A DNA stretch of 32,187 nucleotides from Lautropia sp. (GCA_030523825.1 JAUNHU010000021.1:1-32187); one strand, 5' to 3'. Positions 18,425 to 27,474 are shown, counted from the stretch's first letter. Numbers and translations: made by a program. Notes: a model not told the origin generated them from the sequence alone.

Positions 18425-20569
18425 ATGGCGCTTGAGCCCAAGGTGGCAATATCCGATAACTTCATGCAGTCGTTTGCTCGCATTTCGAGGAAAGAGCAGC
18501 AGGGGGTAATGGGGTTCGTGGCGAAGTTTCGCCAGAATCCGCGCGCGACCGGCATCAACTACGAGACCATTCATGATGCTGCTGACCCGAACATGCGGTC
18601 TGTGCGCATCAGTCAGAAGATACGGGCCATCATCCTGAAGCCGGCAGTTGGAGATGTGTACTGCCTGTTGTGGGTAGATCAGCACGATGCAGCATACAGT
18701 TGGGCGCAACGACACAAGGTAGCCATTCATCCAGATAGTGGTTCGATGCAGCTTTATGCAGTCGATCATCGGGTGGAGGTGCCGGAGTCTGGGGTGTCTT
18801 CATCAGTGGGTGAAGATAGGGCCGATATCACGCAGGTGCCTGCGCCCAGGATGTTCGAGCGCTGGAGTGATGCGGAGATCCGTAGTCTGGGGGTTCCGGA
18901 TGAGTTCCTGTCGCACGTGAGGGCGGTTGTTGATGATGACGGGCTGGAAGCGCTGGAGACGCTGCTGCCGGATGAGGCATTTGAGACGCTTTATCTGCTT
19001 GCTGCGGGTGAGGATCTGGAGCAGATTCTGGCGGAGCGCGCTGCGAGCGACGCTGTGGACACGCAGGACTTCGCTGCCGCCCTGGAACGTGATGGATCGC
19101 GCCGTCACTTCCTGGTGCTGACAGATGATGCTGATCTGGATGCCTTGCTTGCTGCGCCGCTGGAGCGCTGGCGGGTATTTCTGCATCCCAGTCAGCGAAA
19201 GCTGGTCAGTCGGGAATGGTCTGGCCCCGTGAAGGTGACGGGTGGAGCGGGCACTGGGAAGACGGTTGTCGCCATGCATCGTGCCCGCTGGCTGGCGAAG
19301 AAGTATCAGGATCTGCCTGGACGGCCTGTGGTGTTCACCACTTTTACGCGGACGCTGGCGGATGACATTGAATGGAACCTGAAACAGCTTTGTTCGCCGC
19401 AGGAGCTTGCGAAAATTCAGGTCATCAATCTGGATAGATGGGCCGTCAATTTTCTGGGGCGTACCGAATACGCATTCAAGCCACTTTATGAGGAGAAAAA
19501 GCGCCGGGAGTATTGGGATAGGGCTGTAGCAGCGTGTGTGGATCTTGACTTTGACGCATTGCTGCCCGGGATTCGGAAGCCAGCAGTTTTTCTGCGGGCC
19601 GAATATGAGCGGGTGATTTTGCCGCAGGGATGCGAAAGCGCTGACGACTACATGCGCGCCAAACGGGCGGGTCGCGGTGGCAAGCTGGGGCGTTTGCAAA
19701 AGAAGAATCTATGGCGCGTGTTTGCCGAGTATCGAAAGCTGCTGGAAGATGCGGGATTGCGGGAGCCAGAGGAGGTGTTTCGTGACGCATGCCGGCTTAT
19801 TGATCAGGAGAGGATGCCGCTGGGAATACGCAGCATGGTCATTGACGAAGGGCAGGATATCAGCGCGGCGGCCTATGCGCTGATTCGGGCAGCGGTGCCT
19901 GCTGCCGACAATGATTTGTTCATTGTGGGTGATGCGCACCAGCGCATCTACCGTCACAAGGTGGTGCTTGGCCGCATAGGGATCGAGGTGCGGGGGAGAA
20001 GCCAATCCCTGAAGCTCAACTACCGGACGACTGACGAGATCAGGCGCTGGGCGTGTGCGACACTGAAAGGCGTGGAGGTCGATGATCTGGATGGTAATGT
20101 CGATACGTTGCAAGGCTATCGTTCGTTGACTCATGGAGATCATCCGGAGGTGATTCCGTCCGCATCTGTGCAAGAGGATGTGCGCCATGTGAGGCGTCTG
20201 CTTGAACAGACCGCCACTAGCGGGATAGAAGCAAGAAAAGTCTGTGTGACGGTAAGAACCAACGAGGTGTTGCATCAGCTTTCGGAGGAATTCAAGGCGC
20301 AGAATGTGGAGTTTCTGGCGTTGGGCAATGCTGCGCAGGATGATCCTTCCGTGCCAGGCATTCGTCTGGCAACCATGCACCGCGTCAAGGGGCTGGAGTT
20401 TGACGTGGTTGTGCTCGCTGGTTATGAAGGCGCAGCGCATCATGCGGCCCGAATCAGTCGTGATGAAGATGCGGGTGTGGTGGAGGCAGCCGAGAATGCC
20501 GAGCGTTGCCTGTTGCACGTGGCAGCCACTCGGGCAAGACGGCAGTTGCTGGTGCTGGAGCGGAAGTGA
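18425..20569 (+). CDS. UvrD/Rep-family SF1 helicase with N-terminal RelE/ParE-like domain
   Basis: This 714-aa protein has two parts. Residues about 5-105 (VAISDNFMQSFARISRKEQ to VYCLLWVDQHDAAYSWAQRH) resemble the RelE/ParE toxin fold: two helices, then strands that include the RSVRISQKIRAII segment. From about 255 on it is a UvrD-type helicase: Q motif HPSQRKL, Walker A GGAGTGKT (273-280, K279), motif II VIDEGQD (472-478), VGDAHQRIY, LNYRTTDEIRRW, motif V TMHRVKGLEFDVVVLAG (from 650) and motif VI HVAATRARRQL near 700. Family knowledge predicts ATP-driven 3'-5' unwinding of DNA. Whether the N-terminal domain is an active ribonuclease or only a binding module is unknown. It is the last gene of the operon: AAGGA lies 7 nt before ATG 18425 and only 1 nt separates it from the upstream stop, so the two are translationally coupled. 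No antitoxin-like gene accompanies it. Confidence 0.85.
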   Translation: MALEPKVAISDNFMQSFARISRKEQQGVMGFVAKFRQNPRATGINYETIHDAADPNMRSVRISQKIRAIILKPAVGDVYCLLWVDQHDAAYSWAQRHKVAIHPDSGSMQLYAVDHRVEVPESGVSSSVGEDRADITQVPAPRMFERWSDAEIRSLGVPDEFLSHVRAVVDDDGLEALETLLPDEAFETLYLLAAGEDLEQILAERAASDAVDTQDFAAALERDGSRRHFLVLTDDADLDALLAAPLERWRVFLHPSQRKLVSREWSGPVKVTGGAGTGKTVVAMHRARWLAKKYQDLPGRPVVFTTFTRTLADDIEWNLKQLCSPQELAKIQVINLDRWAVNFLGRTEYAFKPLYEEKKRREYWDRAVAACVDLDFDALLPGIRKPAVFLRAEYERVILPQGCESADDYMRAKRAGRGGKLGRLQKKNLWRVFAEYRKLLEDAGLREPEEVFRDACRLIDQERMPLGIRSMVIDEGQDISAAAYALIRAAVPAADNDLFIVGDAHQRIYRHKVVLGRIGIEVRGRSQSLKLNYRTTDEIRRWACATLKGVEVDDLDGNVDTLQGYRSLTHGDHPEVIPSASVQEDVRHVRRLLEQTATSGIEARKVCVTVRTNEVLHQLSEEFKAQNVEFLALGNAAQDDPSVPGIRLATMHRVKGLEFDVVVLAGYEGAAHHAARISRDEDAGVVEAAENAERCLLHVAATRARRQLLVLERK

Positions 20570-20799
20570 TGGCTGCTCTTTTATTTTGGGTAGATAAGCC
20601 CATCCGGAGGCGGGGGTTGATGGGTTAGATCCCGGCTAGAGGGGGGGGCATCTCCCCCCAGTGTCTGCTGCTTCTCCTTTTTGCTGCCGACCGCTGGGGC
20701 CGCTCCGGCTGTACACGGGGGAACCGAAGCGGCATGGGCTGCCACCTAGGCCGCTGCTGCCGCGTATAGGGAGCGGCAGCAGCAGCGGCAGGCAGGGGA
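20570..20799. other. Convergent intergenic region; right boundary of the defence island
   Basis: This 230-nt stretch lies between the ends of the helicase gene (plus) and exaC (minus). It holds a G8/C6 inverted pair (about 20641-20659) and the perfect hairpin listed separately, and no gene that I can support. The right island junction should fall here. Confidence 0.5.
20753..20783. terminator. Perfect 11-bp GC-rich hairpin between convergent genes
   Basis: GCTGCTGCCGC (20753-20763) and its exact complement GCGGCAGCAGC (20773-20783) flank a 9-nt loop. Its position between two convergent stop codons suggests a bidirectional transcription barrier. There is no U-tract on either side, so it is not a canonical Rho-independent terminator. 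Confidence 0.5.
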
Positions 20800-22326
20800 T
20801 CAGAAGAATCCCAGTGCGTCGGGGCTGTAGCTGACCAGCAGGCACTTGGTTTGCTGGTAGGCGTTGAGCACCATCTTGTGGTTTTCGCGGCCGATGCCGG
20901 AGTGCTTGTAGCCCCCGAAGGCGGCGTGGGCCGGGTAGAGGTGGTAGCAGTTGGTCCAGACGCGGCCGGCTTCGATTTCGCGGCCAACCTTGTAGGCACG
21001 GGTGCCGTCGCGGGTCCAGACGCCGGCGCCAAGGCCGAAGTAGGTGTCGTTGGCGATGGCGATGGCTTCGTCCTGATCCTTGAAGGTGACGACCGAGGCG
21101 ACCGGGCCGAAGATTTCTTCCTGGAAGACGCGCATGCTGTTGTTGCCGAGCAGCATGGTGGGTTTCACGTAGAAGCCTTCGCCCAGCCCTTCGGCCGGGG
21201 TGTTGCGGCTGCCGCCGATGAGCACCTGGGCGCCTTCCTGTTTGCCGATGTCGAGATAACCGAGGATTTTGTCGAGCTGCTGTTTTGATGCCTGCGCGCC
21301 CACCATCGTGTTCCTGTCGAGGGGGTGGCCGGCAGAAATCTTTTCGACGCGCTTGAGGGCTTTTTCGATGAAGCGTTCGTAGATGGATTCCTGCACCAGC
21401 ACGCGCGATGGGCAGGTGCAGACTTCGCCCTGGTTGAGCGCGAACATGCTGAGCCCTTCGAGTGCCTTGTCGAGGAAGGCATCGTCCTTGTCCATCACGT
21501 CGGCAAAGAAGATGTTGGGGCTCTTGCCGCCGAGTTCGACGGTGGTGGGCACGAGGTTGTCGGCGGCTGCATGCAGGATGTGCTTGCCCACAGGCGTGGA
21601 GCCGGTGAAGGCCAGCTTGGAAATGCGGGTGCTGGTGGCCAGTGCCTCGCCGGCTTCCTTGCCGAAGCCGTTGACGATGTTGAGCACGCCGGGTGGCAGC
21701 AGGTCGCCGACGAGTTCGATGAAGACGAGGATGGATGCGGGGGTCTGTTCGGCTGGCTTGAGCACGACACAGTTGCCGGCGGCCAGTGCCGGGGCCAGCT
21801 TCCAGGCGGCCATCAGCAGCGGGAAGTTCCACGGGATGATCTGCCCGACTACGCCCATTGGCTCATGGAAGTGGTAGGCCACGGTGTGGTCGTCGATTTC
21901 GGAGATGCCACCTTCCTGTGCGCGGATGCAGCCGGCGAAATAGCGGAAATGGTCGATGGCGAGCGGGATGTCGGCCGCGAGGGTTTCACGCACGGGTTTG
22001 CCGTTGTCGATGGTTTCGGCCACGGCCAGACGCTCGATGTTTTTCTCCATGCGATCGGCAATGGCCAGCAGGATGCCGGAGCGGTCGGTGACGGAGGTTT
22101 TGCCCCATTTGCGTTTTTCGGCGTGGGCGGCATCCAGTGCCAGATTGATGTCGTCCGCGGTGGAGCGGGGAATCTGGCAGAAGGGTTTGCCGTCGATGGG
22201 GGAAACGTTCTCGAAGTAGTTGCCACCGACGGGGGGAACCCATTCCCCGCCGATGTAGTTTTCGTACTTGGCCTTGAAGGGAAATTCGATCGAAATGCCG
22301 AGGCTTTTCAGGGAGGCTGCGTCCAT
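20800..22326 (-). CDS. exaC: NAD+-dependent acetaldehyde dehydrogenase, ExaC/AldB type
   Basis: This 508-aa protein (usual length for the family) oxidises acetaldehyde and related short aldehydes to the acid with NAD+, as in ethanol and alcohol breakdown. It shows the full aldehyde dehydrogenase set: [20 protein letters not shown], the nucleotide-binding FTGSTPVGK, the general base Glu264 in VELGGKSP, and the catalytic Cys303 in GEVCTCPSR; the second Cys (305) is typical of the ExaC/AldB subgroup. EEIFGPV and the ending [21 protein letters not shown] also fit this subgroup. GGAG lies 8 nt before ATG 22326. It appears to be a single-gene unit, with the bestrophin gene upstream on the same strand after 338 nt. 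In other bacteria such genes are often sigma-54 controlled; I found no convincing -24/-12 element here. Confidence 0.93.
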   Translation of the reverse strand: MDAASLKSLGISIEFPFKAKYENYIGGEWVPPVGGNYFENVSPIDGKPFCQIPRSTADDINLALDAAHAEKRKWGKTSVTDRSGILLAIADRMEKNIERLAVAETIDNGKPVRETLAADIPLAIDHFRYFAGCIRAQEGGISEIDDHTVAYHFHEPMGVVGQIIPWNFPLLMAAWKLAPALAAGNCVVLKPAEQTPASILVFIELVGDLLPPGVLNIVNGFGKEAGEALATSTRISKLAFTGSTPVGKHILHAAADNLVPTTVELGGKSPNIFFADVMDKDDAFLDKALEGLSMFALNQGEVCTCPSRVLVQESIYERFIEKALKRVEKISAGHPLDRNTMVGAQASKQQLDKILGYLDIGKQEGAQVLIGGSRNTPAEGLGEGFYVKPTMLLGNNSMRVFQEEIFGPVASVVTFKDQDEAIAIANDTYFGLGAGVWTRDGTRAYKVGREIEAGRVWTNCYHLYPAHAAFGGYKHSGIGRENHKMVLNAYQQTKCLLVSYSPDALGFF

Positions 22327-22664
22327 GTGTGTGTCTCCGATGAGTGAATGTCCGTTTCCGGTTTTCCGGTTATCCCTTGTTCCGGCGTGTGCTTTTCGGA
22401 ACGCCGGGTCTGCCGCTGCGAGGACGCCGGTTGTGCAGCAGGCCCGGTTCGGGAGGCTGGTTCACCTGGAAGCGGTACGGTTCAGTGTCTTGTGCAATTG
22501 ACCGGACAGACTCTTTTCAGGCTTGTCTTGCTGTCGAGTCTATTGAGCAAGGTATCGGCAGAAAACCTGTCGATTTCCCTGATAGGGATTCTGTGGCCTG
22601 TGCGGAGGCATGCCGTGCCCTTGGGGCACGGTCGGGACGACTGACGGCAGGTTGGGCGGAGGTG
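22327..22664. other. Intergenic region upstream of exaC
   Basis: These 338 nt should contain the exaC promoter and the end of the bestrophin transcript. They hold the GTGCCC hairpin listed separately. I see no ORF with a ribosome binding site and no clear promoter hexamers. Confidence 0.4.
22613..22631 (-). terminator. Hairpin downstream of the bestrophin gene
   Basis: CCGTGCCC (22613-22620) and GGGCACGG (22624-22631) form an 8-bp GC-rich stem with a 3-nt loop, about 34 nt after the bestrophin stop codon on the minus strand. No T-run follows, so termination by it is only possible, not shown. Confidence 0.4.
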
Positions 22665-23576
22665 TTACTGCAGGACGAAGTTCCGCACCATGGGTTTTTT
22701 CGAGCGCGGCGGTTCGCCGATCATTTCCAGCACGCTTTCCTCGATGTAGTAGGACATGGCGCCCAATGGCAGGTCGTTGGACTCGGTACCGAAGGGGTCT
22801 TCGAGTTCTGCGCCCAGGGCCTCGATGGCGAAGAAGGTGTAGGCGATGAAGCAGACGATGACCGGGGTCATCAGGCCAATGGCATCCAGCAGGCCAAAGG
22901 GCAGCCAGAAGCAGTAGAGATAGACGCAGCGGTGGATGATGACGGAATAGGCGAAGGGGATGGGAATGGTGGCCAGACGTTCGCAACCTCCCAGCGCGGC
23001 GTTGAGGTTGCGCAGGCTTGTTTCAAAGACGGCTATGACGGGTGGCGGGATGTCACCGGAACGAAGGCGTTCGCCGAGCCATTCGTTGCACATGAGCAGG
23101 GCGATGGCAGGTTTGTAGCGCGCTGCCTTGAGGCGGGCGCTGTCTCCCGGGTCGAGAAACAGGGCGAGGTCTTCGGCGGGGTCGGTCTTGCGCAGCTGGT
23201 GCCGGAGCAGGTGAGCGAAGGCGCAGACGCGCATGGCAAGTGCCTGCGTGGTTTCGGGGCGGGTATTGAGCGTGAGTGCTTCGCGGATCAGGGAGCGGCT
23301 GTCGTTCATGACCTGCATCCACAGCGTGCTGCCTTCCCAGTAGCGCGCGTAGCTGGAGTTGTTGCGAAAGCCCAGAAAGATGGCCAGGGTGAAGCCAATC
23401 AGCGAGAACGGCACGAAGTTGAGGGATACCTTCCAGTCGAGAATCTGGCCGTGCAGGATGGTGACGATGACGGCGAAGAGGGTGACGGCCGTGAGCTGGC
23501 CGCTGATGCGGAACAGGATTGCGCCACGCATGACGAACAGCATGCGCAGCCAGTGGAGTCTTGACCGGGTGATCAT
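22665..23576 (-). CDS. Bestrophin-family (YneE/UPF0187) ion channel
   Basis: This 303-aa inner-membrane protein has the layout of bacterial bestrophins, which form pentameric anion or cation channels. Hydrophobic segments lie near the start (LTAVTLFAVIVTILHG), at VPFSLIGFTLAIFLGFRNN, and in the C-terminal half (YCFWLPFGLLDAIGLMTPVIVCFIAYTFFAIEALG). Family signatures include FLGFRNNSSYARYWEGSTLW, the typical IPIPFAYS, and EALGAELEDPFGTESNDLPL near the C-terminus, which forms the cytoplasmic part. Length matches the family (about 300). The ATG at 23576 lacks a strong Shine-Dalgarno; the sequence just before it (CCCCACACC) is the same as that before the PPOX gene start at 304. Ion selectivity and physiological role cannot be read from sequence. 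Confidence 0.9.
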   Translation of the reverse strand: MITRSRLHWLRMLFVMRGAILFRISGQLTAVTLFAVIVTILHGQILDWKVSLNFVPFSLIGFTLAIFLGFRNNSSYARYWEGSTLWMQVMNDSRSLIREALTLNTRPETTQALAMRVCAFAHLLRHQLRKTDPAEDLALFLDPGDSARLKAARYKPAIALLMCNEWLGERLRSGDIPPPVIAVFETSLRNLNAALGGCERLATIPIPFAYSVIIHRCVYLYCFWLPFGLLDAIGLMTPVIVCFIAYTFFAIEALGAELEDPFGTESNDLPLGAMSYYIEESVLEMIGEPPRSKKPMVRNFVLQ

Positions 23577-23874
23577 GGTGTGGGGCGTCCGGCGTGGTCT
23601 TTGGGCCGGCTGTCATGGTAGAGCATCCGGTGCGGGTGGCGAGGTGATCGGGGCGGCGGGCTGACGGAAGGTTGTCGGGTGTCGCGGACGATCTGCAGGA
23701 AGGCGGTGTGTTGTGGTGTCGGTTCTGGAGGGGACGATGAGTGCTGTGCCGCTATCGTCAATGGGTGGGTGTTGCGGGAAGATTTCGGCCATTGTTGAAA
23801 ACCCTGAACCCTGTTCAGTGATGAGCCGCCATCCACTACCATCTGCCGATCAACGACACAATGGGAGTCTGGTG
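23577..23874. other. Divergent intergenic region between bestrophin and DUF302 genes
   Basis: These 298 nt must carry two divergent promoters. An in-frame open stretch from 23713 could extend the DUF302 gene, but it would displace the signal peptide and has no ribosome binding site. I see no other gene here. Confidence 0.4.
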
Positions 23875-24366
23875 ATGATGTCAGTGCGCAAGATGATTCT
23901 GGGTTCGCTGCTGGGCGTGAGCATGATGGGATGCTCGGCGATGGCAACCAGTGGTGGTGCCGGGGCGGGTGTGGCGCAGCAGGATGGCCTGCTGACCGTG
24001 AAAAGCGGGTATTCGGCTGCGGAGTCGGTGCAGCGCATCCAGGCGGCCCTGCAGGAAAAGGGCATGAAGGTGTTTACGGTGATCGACCATCAGCAGGCGG
24101 CGGCTGATGCGCAGCTGTCGATGCCGGCGGCCAGCGTGATCGTGTTTGGCAACCCGAAGGCGGGTACGCCGATGATGCAGAAGCATCCGACGCTGGCGAT
24201 CGACCTGCCGCTGAAGGTGCTGGTGTGGGAAGACGCGCAGGGCAATGTGTTTGCGTCGCTGAACAAGGCCGAGTATCTGGGCAAGCGCCACGGTGTGCCT
24301 GCCGAGGTGTATGCGCCGCTGGCCGGGGCCGAGAAGCTGATTCCGGCGGTGTTGCAGGCAAAGTGA
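23875..24366 (+). CDS. DUF302 domain putative lipoprotein
   Basis: This 163-aa protein begins with a short lipoprotein-like signal: MMSVRK, a hydrophobic stretch, then GVSMMGC with Cys20 as the candidate lipidated residue. The -3 and -2 positions are Met, so this lipobox is not canonical. Residues about 40-160 match the DUF302 family: SAAESVQRIQAALQEKGMKVFTVIDHQQAA, VIVFGNPKAGTPMMQ, PLKVLVWEDAQGNVFASLN and a C-terminal helix. DUF302 proteins are small periplasmic or membrane-anchored proteins of unknown function. GGGAG lies 7 nt before ATG 23875, which selects this start over upstream alternatives. The gene is monocistronic, bounded by a clear intrinsic terminator. Confidence 0.85.
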   Translation: MMSVRKMILGSLLGVSMMGCSAMATSGGAGAGVAQQDGLLTVKSGYSAAESVQRIQAALQEKGMKVFTVIDHQQAAADAQLSMPAASVIVFGNPKAGTPMMQKHPTLAIDLPLKVLVWEDAQGNVFASLNKAEYLGKRHGVPAEVYAPLAGAEKLIPAVLQAK

Positions 24367-24404
24367 TGCGGGTTCCGGTCTGACCGGAATCCGGCTGGTC
24401 CTCA

Positions 24405-24441
24405 TCCCCACGTGGCGTGCTTGCTCCGTGGGGATTTTTTT
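24405..24441 (+). terminator. Rho-independent terminator of the DUF302 gene
   Basis: The stem TCCCCACG (24405-24412) with CGTGGGGA (24427-24434) is followed directly by seven Ts (24435-24441), 39 nt after the stop codon. Confidence 0.9.
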
Positions 24442-24523
24442 CGCCGGTCTCTTTTTCCTCTGGTGTTGGTGGCGTCTTGCGGTGGGCCGGTGCAGGGTTT
24501 CTGTCCGCTGGCTCTCCATCATG

Positions 24524-24561
24524 AAAAAAGCCGGCGTCCCTTGTGAGGGTACGCCGGCTTT
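24524..24561 (-). terminator. Rho-independent terminator of the fruBKA operon
   Basis: An 11-bp perfect stem (AAAGCCGGCGT at 24527-24537 with ACGCCGGCTTT at 24551-24561) reads on the minus strand as a GC-rich hairpin ending in a run of Ts. It lies about 95 nt after the fruA stop codon. Confidence 0.88.
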
Positions 24562-24596
24562 GGGGGGCCGGTCTGGGCAGATGCTCTGCCCGGCCG

Positions 24597-24634
24597 GGAT
24601 CGGTTCGTCGGGAGGATTTCCGTGGAACCGATCC
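24597..24634 (-). other. Second hairpin just downstream of fruA
   Basis: GGATCGGTTC (24597-24606) and GAACCGATCC (24625-24634) form a perfect 10-bp stem with an 18-nt loop, beginning 21 nt after the fruA stop on the minus strand. It lacks a T-run and precedes the true terminator, so it may protect the mRNA 3' end or bind a protein; its function is unknown. Confidence 0.5.
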
Positions 24635-24655
24635 TGCGGGTTGCTCCGGTGCCGA

Positions 24656-26470
24656 TCAGGCGGCGAGGGGAGCTGCAGCCTTGGCGGACACGGGCTTCTT
24701 GATGAGGCCCAGGGCCACGGCGGTGACGACGGTACCGGCCAGGATGGCAGCGGCGTAGAGCATCACGTTGTTGACGGCACCGGGGATGGCCAGCACGAAG
24801 ACGCCACCGTGCGGGGCGGCCAGCGTGATGCCGAAGAAGGCCGAAAGGCCACCGGCAACGGCTGCACCCAGCATGCAGCAGGGGATGACGCGCAGCGGAT
24901 CGCGGGCCACGTAGGGGATGGCGCCTTCGGAGATGAAGGCGAGACCCAGCACGGTGGCTGCCTTGGCGGCTTCACGTTCTTCAGCGGTGAAGCGGCTGCG
25001 GAACAGTGCGCAGGCCAGGGCGATGCCCAGCGGCGGCACCATGCCGGCACCCATGACGGCTGCCATCGGAATGGTGATGTTGCTGGCGATGAGGGTGGTG
25101 CCGAAGACGTAGGCTGCCTTGTTGACCGGACCACCGAGGTCGAAGCCCATCATGGCACCGAGGATGACACCCAGCAGCACGACGCTGCCGGCCTGCATGC
25201 CTTTCAGCCATTCGGTGAGGGCGGTCATGATGCTGGCCATCGGGCCGCCCAGCACGGCGATCATCAGGAAGCCGACGATGCCGGTGGCGAGCAGCGGCAG
25301 GATCAGCACGGGCTTGAGACCAGCCAGCGTGCGCGGCAGCTGGATGTAGCGGTTGAGCGCCTGCGTGAGATAACCAGCGAGAAAACCCGCCAGAATGCCA
25401 CCAAGGAAGCCTGCGCCGACGGCATTGGCGATCATGCCGCCCACCATGCCGGGTGCGAGGCCCGGACGGTCGGCAATGGAGAAGGCGATGTAGCCGGCGA
25501 GGATGGGCACCATCAGCGCGAAGGCGTTCTTGGCGCCGACCTGTCCCAGCGTCCAGGCGATCGTCCCCTGGTTGGCATCGTCCATGGCGTTGATGCCGCC
25601 CAGTGCGAAAGCCAGCGCGATCAGCAGACCGCCGGCCACCACGAAGGGCAGCATGAAGGACACGCCGGTCATCAGGTGCTTGTAGGGGCCGGAGGAGCCG
25701 GCCTTCTTGGCGCCGTCGTCGGCGGCTTCCGTGTCGCTGCTGGCAGCTGCGCCATCTGCACCCCACGGGGTTGCCTGCTTGTAGGCGGTGTCGATGACAG
25801 CGACGCCGTCCTTGATGGCCGCCTTGGTGCTGGTGGAGTAGAGCCGCTTGCCACCGAAGCGATCCTTGTTCACCTGGGTGTCGGCCGCGATGATGACGAG
25901 ATCGGCGGCGGCGATTTCTGCCGGGGTGAGGGCATTCTGCGCGCCCACCGAGCCCTGGGTTTCGACCTTGATGGTGTGGCCGGCGGCTTCGGCGCCTTCC
26001 TCCAGGGCTTCGGCTGCCATGAAGGTGTGGGCCACGCCGGTGGGGCAGGACGTGATGGCGACGATCTTCAGGCCCTTGGGGGTGGGGCCGGACGGCGCGC
26101 TGGCTGCGACGGCCGCGGCACCGGCTGCTGCGGCGCCGACGGCAGCTGCTGCCTTCACGCCACCCGCCCCCTGAAGGGCCTTGCTGATGACGGCATCGGG
26201 GTTGTCGAAGACGGCCTGGGGCGAGACTTCGACGACCCGCAGGCTGGCGGGCAGCTGCGGCAGGTCGACGGGAGTATCGGTGACGACGATGGCCACGTCG
26301 GCGCCGTTCAGGTCGGCTTCGGAAAAGGTGCCATGCTCACCCAGGTGACTGAACACCTTGGATTTGAGCTGGTGGCCGGCCTTCTGGGCTGCGGCCTGGA
26401 GGGATTCGCCGATGATGAAGCTGTGGGCTGGTCCGGATTGGCTGGCTGTGATTGCCAAGATGCTTGCCAC
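24656..26470 (-). CDS. fruA: PTS fructose transporter subunit IIB'BC
   Basis: This 604-aa inner-membrane permease takes up fructose and phosphorylates it to fructose-1-phosphate. Residues 1-105 are a IIB' domain (ILAITASQSGPAHSF) in which the phosphorylated Cys is absent, as in known FruA proteins. An Ala-rich linker follows. Residues about 135-235 are the active IIB domain, with Cys142 in AITSCPTGVAHTF. From about 265 on, the IIC domain spans the membrane with many hydrophobic segments and FDLGGPVNKAAYVF. The start is GTG at 26470, because AGGAGAG lies 5 nt upstream and the family motif starts immediately. It is the last gene of fruB-fruK-fruA, 33 nt after fruK, and accepts phosphate from FruB. 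Confidence 0.95.
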   Translation of the reverse strand: MASILAITASQSGPAHSFIIGESLQAAAQKAGHQLKSKVFSHLGEHGTFSEADLNGADVAIVVTDTPVDLPQLPASLRVVEVSPQAVFDNPDAVISKALQGAGGVKAAAAVGAAAAGAAAVAASAPSGPTPKGLKIVAITSCPTGVAHTFMAAEALEEGAEAAGHTIKVETQGSVGAQNALTPAEIAAADLVIIAADTQVNKDRFGGKRLYSTSTKAAIKDGVAVIDTAYKQATPWGADGAAASSDTEAADDGAKKAGSSGPYKHLMTGVSFMLPFVVAGGLLIALAFALGGINAMDDANQGTIAWTLGQVGAKNAFALMVPILAGYIAFSIADRPGLAPGMVGGMIANAVGAGFLGGILAGFLAGYLTQALNRYIQLPRTLAGLKPVLILPLLATGIVGFLMIAVLGGPMASIMTALTEWLKGMQAGSVVLLGVILGAMMGFDLGGPVNKAAYVFGTTLIASNITIPMAAVMGAGMVPPLGIALACALFRSRFTAEEREAAKAATVLGLAFISEGAIPYVARDPLRVIPCCMLGAAVAGGLSAFFGITLAAPHGGVFVLAIPGAVNNVMLYAAAILAGTVVTAVALGLIKKPVSAKAAAPLAA

Positions 26471-26503
26471 GGGGACTCTCCTGTAATGTGCGTTGGTGTG
26501 GGC

Positions 26504-27474
26504 TCAACGCTGGGTGATCTTGATCTGGCTGGCCAGGGCGTCGACTTCGGAAAGGGGCGGCAGGCCAAACGCGATCTGCTGGATGCGGGCAGCGGCGCAG
26601 GCCATGCCCGAAACGGCAGCATCGGGGAAGGGGGCGCCCTTGATGAGGCCGGCCATCGTGCCTGCCACCAGCGTGTCGCCGGCGCCGACGGTGGTGGCCA
26701 CATGCACCTTGGGGGGCGTGGCTGACCAGCGTCCTTCGGGGCCGATGATGATGGCGCCATCACCGCCCAGCGAAACGACGACGCGCTGCACGCCGTTGGC
26801 GCGCAGTTTCTCCGCCGCGTCGATGACGTCTTCGGTGGTGGGCAGCGGGTGGCCGACAAGTTCGGCCAGTTCGGAACGGTTGGGCTTGATCATGACCGGC
26901 CCGACGGTGGCGGAGACCTCGTCCTTCCAGCGGCGAAGGATCTCTCCCAGCACGGAGCCGGCCACGTCGACGACCACATGGACTCCCTTGTCCACCAGCA
27001 GTTTGGCCAGGCGCAGCCAGGTGTCAGCCTTGAAGCCGGGGGGAAGGCTGCCGGCCAGTTCGGCCCAGTCACCGGGCTGGACTACGGCTTCCACCCGTTC
27101 GGCCAGTACCAGCTCGGCCTTGGCGCGCTCGTCTGCGTTCAGTTGCAGGCCCGCCAGGTTGATGTCGGTGGAGGCGCCGGCCTTGTCATCGACCAGCTTG
27201 ATGTTGGTACGGGTGTCGCCCGGCAGACGTACCATGGCGTCACGGATGCCGTTGCTCTGGAAGGCGGCGACGAACAGGCCGTCGTTGTTGCTGCCAAGCC
27301 AGCCGGTGGCCGTGGTTTCGACACCCAGTGCCGAGAGGATGATGGAGACGCCGACACCCTTGCCGCCTGCCGTGCTGGTGTAGCCGGTGGCGCGATGCAC
27401 TTCACCGGGGATCAGCTCGGGGAGCGGAATGGTCTGGTCGATGGCCGGGTTGAGGGTGATGGTGAGAACCTGCG

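Noticed and set aside
22540..22560. Possible sigma-54 (-24/-12) promoter for exaC
   Set aside because: On the minus strand a TTGC occurs at the right distance, but the -24 element lacks the essential GG; the match is no better than chance.
23713..23874. Upstream extension of the DUF302 gene
   Set aside because: It would bury the signal peptide behind 54 residues and lacks a ribosome binding site, whereas ATG 23875 has GGGAG at 7 nt.
24428..26725. 765-codon open frame on the plus strand opposite fruA
   Set aside because: It is antisense to a complete FruA and has the same biased Gly/His/Asp composition; it also runs through two terminators.
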